Source of the DNA: a bacterium
Lineage (GTDB): Bacteria; Patescibacteriota; Andersenbacteria; UBA10190
Direction of reading: 5' to 3'
Length of the DNA: 27,780 bases
Assembly: GCA_002686445.1 (NCBI GenBank)
Contig: NZCO01000027.1
Span: forward strand, 1 to 27,780
Under the pieces are notes generated by a model. That model was not told the DNA's origin. It did not search any database and was given only the letters and a program-made list of their open reading frames with translations. Positions 5,827 through 13,250 of the stretch are shown here, piece by piece; the first letter of the stretch is position 1; each line of letters opens with the position of its first letter. The translations under genes and the position numbers were made by a program.

Positions 5827-5855
5827 TTGACACGACGTGAGTCGTGCTGTATTGT
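5827..5855 (+). promoter_or_regulatory. Promoter for rpmI-rplT with palindromic spacer
   Basis: TTGACA at 5827-5832 and TATTGT at 5850-5855 are 17 bases apart. The spacer contains the inverted repeat CACGAC-GTGA-GTCGTG (5831-5846), which overlaps the end of the -35 box and could be an operator or an RNA stem. The expected start is near 5862, giving a leader of about 40 bases for rpmI. Confidence 0.6.
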
Positions 5856-5904
5856 TTGCATTTAGTAGCGTCCAGAGCCGCACTTACCTAAAAAACCCAT
5901 TTGA

Positions 5905-6099
5905 ATGAAGCAAAAGACAAAAAAAGCAGCTAAGAAACGATTTCACGTATCTCCCTCAGGGAAGGTACGTCGCCGTCGTACTCACCAGGCACATTTTAAT
6001 GCCCGGGCTACTGGCAACGAAACTCGTCACAAGCACAAAGACGAACAGATCGCCGACAGTGACAAAGGTCGTGTTGCCCGACTACTGCCCTACTCCTAA
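5905..6099 (+). CDS. rpmI: 50S ribosomal protein L35
   Basis: This 64-residue very basic protein is a late-assembly component of the large subunit. It shows the family pattern MKQKTKKAAKKRFHVSPSGKVRRR, then HFNARATGNETRHKHK (family: KRHLLTxKSxKRKR), ending GRVARLLPYS (family: xxxxKRLLPYK). The length is normal. It lies 87 bases after infC with its own promoter, and 5 bases before rplT. Confidence 0.95.
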   Translation: MKQKTKKAAKKRFHVSPSGKVRRRRTHQAHFNARATGNETRHKHKDEQIADSDKGRVARLLPYS

Positions 6100-6104
6100 G
6101 TATT

Positions 6105-6485
6105 ATGTCTCGAGTTGCTCGCAGTGTTGCTAAGCGCACCCGTCACAAAAAGTGGCTGAAGCGCGCGAAAGGATATCGTGGCCGCCGCTCACGCGTATTC
6201 AAGATCGCCAAAGAAGCGGTCTTGAAGGCTGGCCAGCATTCGTATCAACATCGTCGCAAACGCAAAGGACAATTCCGACAGTTATGGCAGGTACGTATTA
6301 ACGCCGGTGCCCGTGCTCATGGATTAACCTATTCAACGCTGATGCACGGACTGAAAGAAAAAGACATTTCACTCGATCGCAAGATCCTAGCCACGCTGGC
6401 TAAGGACCACGAAAAGATTTTCGCTGAAGTTGTAAAATCAGTCGATAGCAAGCCTAGTTCTGCGCCGCAGGAAGAAAAGAAGTAG
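6105..6485 (+). CDS. rplT: 50S ribosomal protein L20
   Basis: L20 binds 23S rRNA early in large-subunit assembly. The 126 residues include SVAKRTRHKKWLKRAKGYRGRRSRVFKIAKEAVLKAGQHSYQHRRKRKGQFRQLWQVRINA and the C-terminal LTYSTLMHGLKEKDISLDRKILATLAKDHEKIFAEVV, all typical. The last 15 or so residues (DSKPSSAPQEEKK) are an extra acidic-basic tail beyond the usual 115-118. That tail is the part overlapped by the convergent VanZ-like gene. The start follows rpmI by 5 bases, so they are co-translated. Confidence 0.96.
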   Translation: MSRVARSVAKRTRHKKWLKRAKGYRGRRSRVFKIAKEAVLKAGQHSYQHRRKRKGQFRQLWQVRINAGARAHGLTYSTLMHGLKEKDISLDRKILATLAKDHEKIFAEVVKSVDSKPSSAPQEEKK

Positions 6486-6806
6486 GCCACTTACCAGTGC
6501 AATCCCCACCGCGTCGATGGCAACATCGCGCGGTGTTCCGTATCTGCCTATAACAAAACCTTGATGCCACTCATCGATACCGGCATATACGAGCGCCACT
6601 AGCGCCGCGATAGTAATCGCCTCACCCGTGGCTGAGCCGATTGATTTGAACAGCAACCAGGTCAAAACCCCATATTCGAACATGTGCGCCAACTTACGCA
6701 AGACAAAGTCCTGTTCGAGATCAGTCCTCAGGTCTGGTTGAGCCGACAAGTACCAGATTATCGCCATCCAGATGATCGTTACCAGTAAGTACTTGCGTTG
6801 CCACAT
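6438..6806 (-). CDS. VanZ-like membrane protein
   Basis: The 122 residues match the VanZ-like family of small four-helix membrane proteins (the VanZ name comes from teicoplanin resistance; most members have unknown roles). The features are an N-terminal helix with WMAIIWYLSAQP, the conserved KLAHMFEYGVLTWLLF segment (family: KxxHxxeYxxLgxL), ALVYAGIDEWHQGFVIGRYGTPRDVAIDAVGI (family: yaxxDExhQxFvpgRxgsxxDvxxDxxG), and a last helix with an Arg-rich end. The C-terminal 15 codons overlap the 3' end of rplT on the opposite strand by 48 bases. A TATAGT hexamer lies 7 bases before the ATG with no ribosome site between. It diverges from the epimerase gene with only 26 bases between start codons. Confidence 0.88.
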   Translation of the reverse strand: MWQRKYLLVTIIWMAIIWYLSAQPDLRTDLEQDFVLRKLAHMFEYGVLTWLLFKSIGSATGEAITIAALVALVYAGIDEWHQGFVIGRYGTPRDVAIDAVGIALVSGLLLFFLRRRTRLAID

Positions 6807-6810
6807 GGCG

Positions 6811-6819
6811 TATACTATA
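6811..6819. promoter_or_regulatory. Overlapping divergent -10 elements
   Basis: TATACT (6811-6816, plus) and TATAGT (6819-6814, minus) overlap in a near-palindromic 9-mer between the start codons of the epimerase and VanZ-like genes. The plus start has AAGGATG upstream of it, while the minus start would be leaderless. Clear -35 boxes are not visible on either side. Confidence 0.4.
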
Positions 6820-6832
6820 CAAGGATGAAGTT

Positions 6833-7765
6833 ATGAAGACTATTTTAGTTACAGGTGGAGCGGGTTTCTTGGGTAGCCACCTGGTCGATCGTTTGATTGA
6901 CCGGGGCGACTCTGTCATCTGCGTGGATAATTTCTTCACCGGCCAAAAAAAGAATATCGAGCACTTGCTCGACCATGACCGTTTTACACTGCGCGAGCAC
7001 GACATTATTGATCCGCTGCTAGATGTCGAAGTCGAGCAGGTATATAACCTGGCGTGTCCCGCATCCCCTATCCACTACCAATTAAATCCCATTCGAACAG
7101 TCAAAGCCAACACCATTGGCATGATCAATATGTTGGGTCTGGCCAAACGGACAGGCGCTCGTCTACTACAAGCCTCGACCTCGGAAGTCTATGGTGATCC
7201 GGAGGTGCACCCGCAACCAGAAAGCTACGTCGGGCACGTCAACACCTTGGGACCGCGAGCCTGCTACGACGAGGGCAAGCGAGTGGCTGAGACATTGTGC
7301 ATGGACTATCACCGCAGTAACGGCGTCGACATTCGCATCGTCCGTATATTTAACACCTATGGGCCGCGCATGCACCCCGAAGACGGACGCGTTGTTAGTA
7401 ACTTTGTAATACAGGCACTGCGTGATGAGCCAATCAGCATCTATGGTGACGGATCACAGACGCGATCATTCTGTTATGTGGATGAGTTGGTAGACGCCAT
7501 GATCCGCATGATGGATCAGGAGGAACACATTGGACCAGTCAACATTGGCAACCCGGATGAATTCACTATTAAGGAGCTGGCGGAAAAAATCATTGACCTG
7601 ACTGGCTCAAAGTCGAAGCTGACCTACGCTGATTTACCCAAGGACGACCCCAAACAGCGCCAGCCTGATATTACGCTGGCAAAAAAAGTGCTCGGTTGGG
7701 AACCGAGTATCACCCTGGCGGAGGGTTTACCAAAAACTATCGAGTATTTCCACACATTGGTCTAG
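6833..7765 (+). CDS. UDP-glucuronate decarboxylase-like epimerase
   Basis: This extended short-chain dehydrogenase of 310 residues most resembles UDP-glucuronic acid decarboxylase (UDP-xylose synthase), which converts UDP-glucuronate to UDP-xylose using bound NAD. Visible features are the TGGAGFLGSHL dinucleotide-binding loop (8-18), the acidic VDNFFTG after strand 2, the NLACPASPIHYQLNPIRTVK segment typical of this subfamily, the catalytic Ser/Tyr/Lys as STSEVYG and CYDEGKR, the NTYGPRM loop, GDGSQTRSFCYVDELV, and a C-terminal DDPKQRQPDITLAKKVLGWEP. The closest alternative is dTDP-glucose 4,6-dehydratase, but PASPIHYQ and RACYDEGKR favour the decarboxylase. It probably feeds surface polysaccharide synthesis. 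The gene is monocistronic and convergent with the next. Confidence 0.88.
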   Translation: MKTILVTGGAGFLGSHLVDRLIDRGDSVICVDNFFTGQKKNIEHLLDHDRFTLREHDIIDPLLDVEVEQVYNLACPASPIHYQLNPIRTVKANTIGMINMLGLAKRTGARLLQASTSEVYGDPEVHPQPESYVGHVNTLGPRACYDEGKRVAETLCMDYHRSNGVDIRIVRIFNTYGPRMHPEDGRVVSNFVIQALRDEPISIYGDGSQTRSFCYVDELVDAMIRMMDQEEHIGPVNIGNPDEFTIKELAEKIIDLTGSKSKLTYADLPKDDPKQRQPDITLAKKVLGWEPSITLAEGLPKTIEYFHTLV

Positions 7766-7777
7766 CAGCTCCCCAAC

Positions 7778-8200
7778 TTAATTCAGACAATCTCTGCCCG
7801 CTGGCAACAGGTCAACGGACTGACTCGCAAGGATTTGGTATGTTTGCACATCACGCACCAACACCGTGACGGTGGCCTCACCGGTACACGGTATAGACAC
7901 GCTTGCTTGGCCCGCATTTAGAGTCGTCGTAGCTCCCTCCGTCTCAATACCAGAGCTTCGCACCGCTGCGAACACTTGCTGTTCACTAGCAGCAGACTGT
8001 GCATCCCAGCGAACTGTCACGGACACGCCGCGCACCAGCGGTTCGGGAACCGTAATGGCCAATGAGCTCACTGATGGAGAGGCTCCACGCAGCGTGGCAC
8101 CTCCCACCTGACTGGCCAGCACCGCGATCAACAAGACACCTAAAACCCCACCAATGCCTGCGATAGTGATGATAAATGGGCTGCGGGCCTTCTTGGTCAT
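7778..8200 (-). CDS. Membrane-anchored extracytoplasmic protein, unknown
   Basis: The 140-residue product has a short basic N-terminus (MTKKARSP), one membrane segment at about residues 9-30, and then an outer domain rich in Val/Thr/Ser with alternating hydrophobic residues, which suggests a small beta-sandwich. Two Cys (near 105 in IPCTGE and at 138 in RDCLN) could form a disulfide. I recognise no family. It is the last gene of the minus-strand operon, 18 bases after the protease gene. That operon also encodes a DsbA-like oxidoreductase, which could act on its Cys pair. Confidence 0.65.
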   Translation of the reverse strand: MTKKARSPFIITIAGIGGVLGVLLIAVLASQVGGATLRGASPSVSSLAITVPEPLVRGVSVTVRWDAQSAASEQQVFAAVRSSGIETEGATTTLNAGQASVSIPCTGEATVTVLVRDVQTYQILASQSVDLLPAGRDCLN

Positions 8201-8218
8201 AGCGCTGCAAAGTGTACC

Positions 8219-9136
8219 TTACTTGCGGTGTTTGGTCTTCCCGCTATTGCTGCGCAACGTAGCCAGCCACGGTGCGTTCTTATTCCAGGCCGAGTTTTCT
8301 GATCCCTCTGGAGCCTGACGCGGTGCCTGCTGCAGCACATTAAGCCCCTTCTCGTCACGGTTAATCACCAAGAACTCACGACGATTGCTCCAGACAACGA
8401 GCACGATGAGCGGAGCCACCAAAACCAGCACCGCATAGAGTACCTGATTAACGGCGAGCAACCAGTCATACATACCGTGGAGGAACCAGGGCAAGATGAA
8501 CGCATACCAGTACAGCAGCTTGGGGCGGTAAATGCTAAAGGTGGCGCGGGCCAACATTGCTCCCATTAAGCCCCCAAAGCTGATGTGCGCCAGTGTGGAA
8601 ACAAGGAAACGTAAGAAAAATACGAAGACGAGCGTGTTGAAGCTTCCGGTACTAAACAGCTCAAAGAAATAAAGTGTGTTTTCGACAGTCGCGAATCCTA
8701 GTCCAGCCGCCAAACCAACTAACAAGCCATCAAAAACTTGATCAATCGCCTTGCTCTTGCGAAACCACCAAAACAAACCTAGGTAGCGCACGCCTTCTTC
8801 AACCGTGGCGACAATCAAAAAAGTACCAATCGCCGGTAAGAATAGATCCCCCAGTGTCTGTATTGGCAGCAACGCGCCATCAAAGTAATGCGCGGTAGAA
8901 GGCGAAATCGCTATCCACCACTGGGGTGCCATGCGTTCCAATATGAAAGCCGGCACCACCAGGATCATGCCGAGTAGAAACCCTAGACCAATGACCCGCG
9001 CAGGCACGGGACGGTCTCGTCGTCGCAGATACCACAGCCACACAAACAGCGCAGCCGGCAAGAGGCTGAGCAAGAAGGCTAAGATACCCAGCGCCACACC
9101 GGGTGGCAGCACGATCGGTTCAACAATATGATTCAT
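8219..9136 (-). CDS. PrsW-family intramembrane metalloprotease
   Basis: The 305 residues form about eight hydrophobic segments. They carry the PrsW signature: an EE pair in ATVEEGVRYLGLFWWF (family: EExxK), then GLAAGLGFATVENTLYFF (family: GxGFaxxENxxY), and a His in STLAHISFGGLMGAML (family: HxxxgxxxG). PrsW of Bacillus cuts anti-sigma factors within the membrane; relatives belong to the CAAX/ABI metalloprotease group. The usual Lys after EE is Arg here. The C-terminal 55 residues are polar and cytoplasmic. It starts 2 bases after the DsbA-like gene stops, so it is operonic. The target is unknown. Confidence 0.85.
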   Translation of the reverse strand: MNHIVEPIVLPPGVALGILAFLLSLLPAALFVWLWYLRRRDRPVPARVIGLGFLLGMILVVPAFILERMAPQWWIAISPSTAHYFDGALLPIQTLGDLFLPAIGTFLIVATVEEGVRYLGLFWWFRKSKAIDQVFDGLLVGLAAGLGFATVENTLYFFELFSTGSFNTLVFVFFLRFLVSTLAHISFGGLMGAMLARATFSIYRPKLLYWYAFILPWFLHGMYDWLLAVNQVLYAVLVLVAPLIVLVVWSNRREFLVINRDEKGLNVLQQAPRQAPEGSENSAWNKNAPWLATLRSNSGKTKHRK

Positions 9137-9138
9137 GG

Positions 9139-9879
9139 CTAGTTGCCTGACGCGGCGATTATGGCTGACAACTGCTCAAGCGACAGCGCACCCTCATACA
9201 ATCTCCCGTTGATTACAAAGGCTGGCGTGGCCGTAATGCCGATTTGGATCGCTTCTTGTGACTGTCGCGCGATGGCGGCGTTATGAGCCCGGCCTGCCAT
9301 ACAGATTTCCCACGTACCGGTAGCCAATCCCAGCTGTGACGCCAAGGTCGCTAACACTCCTGTCTCCAACGTGTCGCTCCCATAGAGCGCGGCTCCATAC
9401 TCCCAAAACGCATTCTGTTCCCCAGCACATCTGGCGGCACGGGCCGCAGTCAACGAGTTCTCATGTATTTGCTGCAGCGGGAAATCACGATGCACGTAGC
9501 GCACGACCCCCGTCTCGATGAACTCCGCTCGCAATGCCGGAAAGGTTGTGCGATGCCAGTCACGGCAATACTGACACTCAAAGTCGGCGTACTCAATAAT
9601 GGTGACTGGCGCGCCGGCGTCGCCTAGCTGTAGATCAGACGCAACCACATGCGAATCTACTACCACTGAGGTTATCCCCGCCACGGCAGTGATGAGAGTT
9701 TCCTCCTCGGCCGGTGGCTGGTCGGGAGTCTTCACCGAGAAGACAGTGGCCGCAACAACAAATCCTGCTAAAACGATAGCCACCGCTAGACCGGTTGCTA
9801 GATGTGGTACCGACGTACTGCGATCGCTCGACTCCTGCGTCATCTCCCCATCGTATCGCGTTGCGGGGTAACCATTCAA
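9139..9879 (-). CDS. DsbA-like membrane-anchored thiol oxidoreductase
   Basis: The 246-residue product has a soluble N-terminus, one membrane helix at about residues 27-49, and an outer thioredoxin-fold DsbA domain. It shows the active site FECQYCRDW, the PVTIIEYADFEC strand before it, YVHRDFPL, the helical insertion RAARCAGEQNAFWEYGAALY, and the cis-Pro loop TPAFVINGRLYEG. This type (DsbA/DSBA_2, BdbD-like) forms or shuffles disulfides in exported proteins. Two extra Cys (AARC, WEIC) could pair. The start could also be the ATG at 9843; neither has a well-spaced ribosome site. It lies 12 bases after the peptidase gene. Pilins and the small anchored protein nearby contain Cys and are plausible clients. 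Confidence 0.9.
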   Translation of the reverse strand: MNGYPATRYDGEMTQESSDRSTSVPHLATGLAVAIVLAGFVVAATVFSVKTPDQPPAEEETLITAVAGITSVVVDSHVVASDLQLGDAGAPVTIIEYADFECQYCRDWHRTTFPALRAEFIETGVVRYVHRDFPLQQIHENSLTAARAARCAGEQNAFWEYGAALYGSDTLETGVLATLASQLGLATGTWEICMAGRAHNAAIARQSQEAIQIGITATPAFVINGRLYEGALSLEQLSAIIAASGN

Positions 9880-9891
9880 CTTGGCTTTGAT

Positions 9892-11004
9892 TTAGGTACT
9901 AACCAACGTTTTTTCGTAGTTAGTTAGGTTCTCATACCCGTGACCTGTCACCACCACAATGTCCTCGATGCGAACTCCACCATACTCGGGGTGATACAGC
10001 CCAGGTTCGACCGTAAATACGTGTCCCTCCTTAAGCGGCGTGTCGACACCCGTTTCGATAGATGGCGCTTCATGAATATCCAGGCCGATGGAGTGTCCCG
10101 TGCGATGTGTAATCCAATCTTGGGAGAAATCATAGCCAGCTGCTTCGAATGTGCCCAAAGTAGCTGCATGTATTTCGTCTGGAGTCACACCGGGCTTGAT
10201 AACACCAAAGACTGCCTCTTGCGCAGCTATGACCGTTTCATACATCTGCCGTGCCTCTGACGATGGCGTACCTTTGACGTACGTTCGAGTCATGTCAGCC
10301 CAGTACCCGGTTGCTCGATCACGGGGGAAGATGTCACAAATAATGGTCTCGTTTGCTTTTAGCTCTCCCTCACCACTGTGATGCGGCATGGATGCCTGAC
10401 TGGCGCTAGAGATAACCAATCCGTCATCAAGTGACAAGCCTTCGCGCAGCAACAACAGTTGTACCTCCCATTTCAGGAACTCGCTTGTGAGGACGTTCCC
10501 TTGATACATGATCTTAGCTCCGTCGATCGTCGAGTCTCGTAGGACTTGTTCGATATAGGTGAAGGCTTTCTGCGTGCGCACCATCGCGCTACGCATAAAG
10601 TCCAACTCAGCGGCTGTTTTCTGCTGTCGCTCAGGATATAAGTCGGCGGTAGGCAATAACGTCGCGCCCTTGGCCCGCAGATGATCGGCCACGTCGAGCG
10701 GTAGCGCATTGCCTACCACCACTTCCTCATCCATCAGTTTGAACTCGGTAAACAGCACCTCGGCCAGGGCAGCCGTGGAGCTTACCGCAGTCACTTTCCG
10801 TGCCTGTTCTATGAATGGCTCCAGTTTGATCAATTCCAGCGTCTTATCTTTGTTGCCGTCGGCAATAACACCGTATTCTCTACTGTCGAGAAACAGTTGT
10901 TTGGTGTCACCACGATCGATCAGAAACGTGGGAATGTGTAGCTCTTGTTGAACGATGTACTGCACATCGCTGTCCTTAGTGGAGCCGTAGAGTAGCCGGA
11001 TCAT
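9892..11004 (-). CDS. M24-family Xaa-Pro aminopeptidase
   Basis: This cytoplasmic metallopeptidase removes an N-terminal residue before proline. Of its 370 residues, the first 120 or so form the creatinase-like N-domain and the rest the pita-bread domain. Metal ligands are visible in order: CDIFPRDRATGYWADMTRT (two Asp), HRTGHSIGLDIHEAP (His), FTVEPGLYHPEYGGVRIED (two Glu). The N-terminal half is less conserved, and the ligands make an active enzyme likely. The ATG overlaps the cupin gene's stop (ATGA), so the two are translationally coupled. Confidence 0.92.
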   Translation of the reverse strand: MIRLLYGSTKDSDVQYIVQQELHIPTFLIDRGDTKQLFLDSREYGVIADGNKDKTLELIKLEPFIEQARKVTAVSSTAALAEVLFTEFKLMDEEVVVGNALPLDVADHLRAKGATLLPTADLYPERQQKTAAELDFMRSAMVRTQKAFTYIEQVLRDSTIDGAKIMYQGNVLTSEFLKWEVQLLLLREGLSLDDGLVISSASQASMPHHSGEGELKANETIICDIFPRDRATGYWADMTRTYVKGTPSSEARQMYETVIAAQEAVFGVIKPGVTPDEIHAATLGTFEAAGYDFSQDWITHRTGHSIGLDIHEAPSIETGVDTPLKEGHVFTVEPGLYHPEYGGVRIEDIVVVTGHGYENLTNYEKTLVST

Positions 11005-11354
11005 ACTTCCTCCTCCCCTAAGATATGATTCTGCTTCTTATCCCAGGCAGGCGTTATCACATCCACGGTCGAAGCTTTCCCTCGAACGCGATACTTTTGA
11101 CCCGGAGTGATACTCAAGACATCACCTGCGACTAACTCGTAGGTAGCATCATCGACTTCAACGGTGAGACTCCCCTCCTGCACGTACATGGTCTCGGTAC
11201 AAACATCATTCATCGATCTGCCTTTCGCCGGATACACGCCGTCTTGAGACACGACGGCAATACTAAATTGGCCACCCGGACCAGGTGGATATAAAACTCC
11301 CTCTACTCCACCGGGAATAGTAAATTGTTCCGCGTCCTGTTTCTTGTTGATCAT
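11001..11354 (-). CDS. Cupin-fold protein
   Basis: I start at the ATG at 11354 (117 residues, MINKKQDAEQF). The longer frame would run back into the terminator of the upstream gene. The protein shows the double-stranded beta-helix pattern: CTETMYVQEGSLTVEVDD (cupin motif 1), YELVAGDVLSITPGQKYRV (motif 2, with the usual PG turn) and STVDVITPAW. The His ligands of motif 1 are not present (Cys, Glu and Tyr positions instead), so it may bind a ligand without the typical metal. It is the first gene of the five-gene minus operon and overlaps the peptidase start by 4 bases. Confidence 0.75.
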   Translation of the reverse strand: MINKKQDAEQFTIPGGVEGVLYPPGPGGQFSIAVVSQDGVYPAKGRSMNDVCTETMYVQEGSLTVEVDDATYELVAGDVLSITPGQKYRVRGKASTVDVITPAWDKKQNHILGEEEV

Positions 11355-11384
11355 ACGTTTAATGTTAAATGGATAAACTATTTT

Positions 11385-11428
11385 AAAAAAGAGACTACTA
11401 CTGCGTGCATAGAGCACACAGTAGTAGT
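11385..11428 (-). terminator. Strong terminator after the 447-residue gene
   Basis: ACTACTACTG (11394-11403) pairs perfectly with CAGTAGTAGT (11419-11428), and GTGC/GCAC extends the stem inside around an ATAGA loop. Read on the minus strand, the hairpin is followed by CTCTTTTTT, a proper Rho-independent terminator. It separates the 447-residue gene from the cupin operon. Confidence 0.85.
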
Positions 11429-11459
11429 ACGAGAAATGAAACGAGACGGTGAGCGACCG

Positions 11460-12803
11460 CTAGTACGCGCGCTTCGCGCACAAAGTCGCCAATGGTTCCG
11501 GAAAGCAGTTGAAGCGATTCATTTCCGGACGATCACCGGCTAGCATAATCACATCCCGCCCAAGATCCTCAATAGTGATCTGAGCTAACGCAGCGTATTC
11601 GCCCGCCTGCTTTAAGATCACCTCAAGCACCTCTCGATCAGCCATGTCCCTACCGAACCAGCGCTCGTAGAACGTCTTATACTGACCGGGAATGCGCTCA
11701 ATGATCGCATCTAAGTCAGGAAAGACAGTCCTCATCTCGCCGAAATCACCAGCCATCATCCGCTCGAACGCGGCGTCGCTATACGGACGCAGCCGATCAC
11801 CCGCACGATCTTCCCAGCACATCTCCAGCTGCAGTGGCACCGTTTCTGGTACCGCCTGCCGAAAAGCTTCTAGTGAGCGTCGGCAGCGAGCGAAGAACTC
11901 AGTGCGATCGACACCCACTTGATCGAGAATATCCTGATTATCAGCTTCAAAGTCGCCGATACCGAGGACAACCTGGTGCTCCACGCCAAGGTCGGTCAAG
12001 AAGGCCGACAAAGCGGGCAGGATGCGCGTGAACTGTTGCGCCACCAAACCGACGCCATCACCGAGCCCGTCGAACGTGTAGCGATAGGGCAGGTCAGGAT
12101 TTTCCGTGCGCTCATACGCGTAGTCAGGACAAAACGCCCCGGCCAACGTTACTTGCTGGCCATCCAGGCCGGCCTTCAAGACGCGACTTACCAGGGCAAC
12201 CATCCGCGGCTGTGGAATCAGCATCTTCTGCTCCACCAGCAACTCCGCAAACCGCAAACCGAGATCGGCACCGAGCTCCTCGCGGAGCGACCCAGCCGCT
12301 CGAACCACGGCTTGCGAGAACTGCGTTGCGGCAGCGCCTTGCAGAAATCGCCATATCGATAGCAACTGGCCCTTCGTGCTCGAAGCATCCGTCGGAAACC
12401 TGTCGAAAATGATGCGCAGACGATCAGCCGGATTGTCGGCACTCTCTTCTCCACCCATATGCCTCGTGCCGACAAGCTCGCACTGCAGGATATCAGGCAA
12501 CGCTAGCGAAACAACACGATAGAGCAACCAATTACGCGGCGTACTTGGCCTGCTACTGATGGCCAGACCGAACCGCTGGGTAATCTCCGTATTGTCCTTA
12601 GCCTCATTCCATAGCAACTCGCTTGGCGAATCGAGGAATTCCCAATAACTTTGTGCTTCGTTTGCCGACATACCAAGTGCTTCTAACGCACTAGCAAATG
12701 CAGCGCTGTCGTCATCACGACGGCACTGCAATAGATACAGCAAGGATTCAACAACATCAGCGGCCGTGCTGACACTTAGTTCAACTTCTTGAAGTACGCT
12801 CAT
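11460..12803 (-). CDS. 447-residue protein of unknown family
   Basis: I do not recognise this protein. It is soluble, with no signal peptide or membrane helix. Residues 1-150 are helical and acidic. A central region has a strand QQVTLAGAFCPDYAYE, then YTFDGLGDGVGLVAQQFTRILPALSAFL, then EHQVVLGIGDFEADN, an alternation of strand, Gly-rich turn, helix, strand and Asp/Glu typical of alpha/beta enzymes. The last 60 residues include ILKQAGEYAALAQ and MLAGDRPEMNRFNCFPEPLATLC. Cys at CPDY, MCWED and FNCF are noteworthy. The strand order faintly recalls Rossmann-like isocyanide synthases, but I cannot support that. An AGGAGA ribosome site precedes the ATG. Two small tandem peptide genes with matching hairpins lie directly upstream on the same strand, and a strong terminator follows. 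Confidence 0.7.
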   Translation of the reverse strand: MSVLQEVELSVSTAADVVESLLYLLQCRRDDDSAAFASALEALGMSANEAQSYWEFLDSPSELLWNEAKDNTEITQRFGLAISSRPSTPRNWLLYRVVSLALPDILQCELVGTRHMGGEESADNPADRLRIIFDRFPTDASSTKGQLLSIWRFLQGAAATQFSQAVVRAAGSLREELGADLGLRFAELLVEQKMLIPQPRMVALVSRVLKAGLDGQQVTLAGAFCPDYAYERTENPDLPYRYTFDGLGDGVGLVAQQFTRILPALSAFLTDLGVEHQVVLGIGDFEADNQDILDQVGVDRTEFFARCRRSLEAFRQAVPETVPLQLEMCWEDRAGDRLRPYSDAAFERMMAGDFGEMRTVFPDLDAIIERIPGQYKTFYERWFGRDMADREVLEVILKQAGEYAALAQITIEDLGRDVIMLAGDRPEMNRFNCFPEPLATLCAKRAY

Positions 12804-12858
12804 CTTTTCTTTCTCCTTGGAAAGGAATCACAACTCGTTTCATTTTCGTTGTAAAGAA

Positions 12859-12895
12859 CACACAAGCCCCGTAGCGAATGCCAGGGGCTTGTGTG
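12859..12895 (-). terminator. GC-rich hairpin after peptide A, repeat of 13076-13103
   Basis: CACACAAGCCCC (12859-12870) pairs with GGGGCTTGTGTG (12884-12895) in a 12-bp stem around 13 bases. On the minus strand TTCTTT follows, a weak T run, so it may be a leaky terminator or attenuator ahead of the 447-residue gene. Its core, CAAGCCCC..GGGGCTTG with CGMRTGCCA on the loop side, repeats at 13076-13103. Confidence 0.6.
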
Positions 12896-12915
12896 AGGGT
12901 CCTATCCTTACGTAT

Positions 12916-13047
12916 CTATAGGGCTCTTACATAAACTCCGGGCAAAGTAGTGCGCTTGGTCGCAATAGCAGACATTGGCAGCACAAAACTTAGGCCGAGT
13001 AGATGCCATAGATACGTTGGAGATTGAATTTTCGGTCGATTATTCAT
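12916..13047 (-). CDS. Small peptide A (43 residues)
   Basis: An ATG at 13047 opens 43 residues starting MNNRPKIQSPTYLWHLL and ending GVYVRAL. The middle is hydrophobic (YLWHLLGLSFVLPMSAIA), followed by a KRTT basic patch, so it could be a short membrane-associated peptide. It resembles peptide B, located about 208 bases upstream, in IQxxTYLW, in an (S/A)FV(L/M) stretch and in a later KR. The surrounding DNA, including the hairpin after it, is duplicated too. A longer frame to 13143 would pass through the neighbouring hairpin and is less likely. Coding status rests on the shared peptide and position only. Confidence 0.45.
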   Translation of the reverse strand: MNNRPKIQSPTYLWHLLGLSFVLPMSAIATKRTTLPGVYVRAL

Positions 13048-13075
13048 GGTTTTGATAAAAGGATTTAAGAACGAA

Positions 13076-13103
13076 CAAGCCCCTGGCGAGTGCCAGGGGC
13101 TTG
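13076..13103 (-). terminator. GC-rich hairpin after peptide B, repeat of 12859-12895
   Basis: CAAGCCCCTGGC (13076-13087) pairs perfectly with GCCAGGGGCTTG (13092-13103) around GAGT. On the minus strand TTCGTTCTT follows, so termination would be incomplete. It stands between peptide B and peptide A, as the matching hairpin stands between peptide A and the 447-residue gene. Confidence 0.6.
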
Positions 13104-13123
13104 GGATAAGTCGTGTGTACGTA

Positions 13124-13243
13124 TTACGTGACTGATAATCCAAACTCCTGGCGCTTCAGGCTGTGCTTAATAGTTGCAAGCATGACAAAAGCACGGCGTG
13201 GTGAGAGCCATAGATAGGTCGCTGTTTGGATAATATTAACCAT
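13124..13243 (-). CDS. Small peptide B (39 residues), paralogue of peptide A
   Basis: I prefer the ATG at 13243, giving MVNIIQTATYLWLS and ending FGLSVT, because TATGGT at 13256-13251 lies 7 bases upstream and would be the -10 box. The other ATG, at 13255, falls inside that box and would give 43 residues, the same length as peptide A. The peptide shares IQxxTYLW and AFVM with peptide A. It has a hydrophobic middle and a basic stretch (KHSLKRQE). The message would be leaderless. Its function is unknown; being first in a unit leading to the 447-residue gene, it may be a substrate, a leader peptide or a toxin-like peptide. Confidence 0.45.
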   Translation of the reverse strand: MVNIIQTATYLWLSPRRAFVMLATIKHSLKRQEFGLSVT

Positions 13244-13250
13244 TGGAAAC

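Noticed and set aside
11460..12803. Assignment of the 447-residue protein as an isocyanide synthase
   Set aside because: The resemblance is limited to strand-helix order; no signature residues could be matched by eye.
12781..12843. A 20-codon frame starting MKRVVIPFQG after the second hairpin
   Set aside because: It overlaps the ribosome site and start of the 447-residue gene and has no similarity to peptides A and B. Mentioned in a finding but not called.
12859..13103. A CRISPR array, because of repeated GC palindromes
   Set aside because: There are only two copies about 217 bases apart with coding sequence between, and no cas genes.
12916..13143. A 75-residue version of peptide A starting at 13143
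   Set aside because: It would translate straight through the GC hairpin at 13076-13103. The shorter version matches peptide B in layout.
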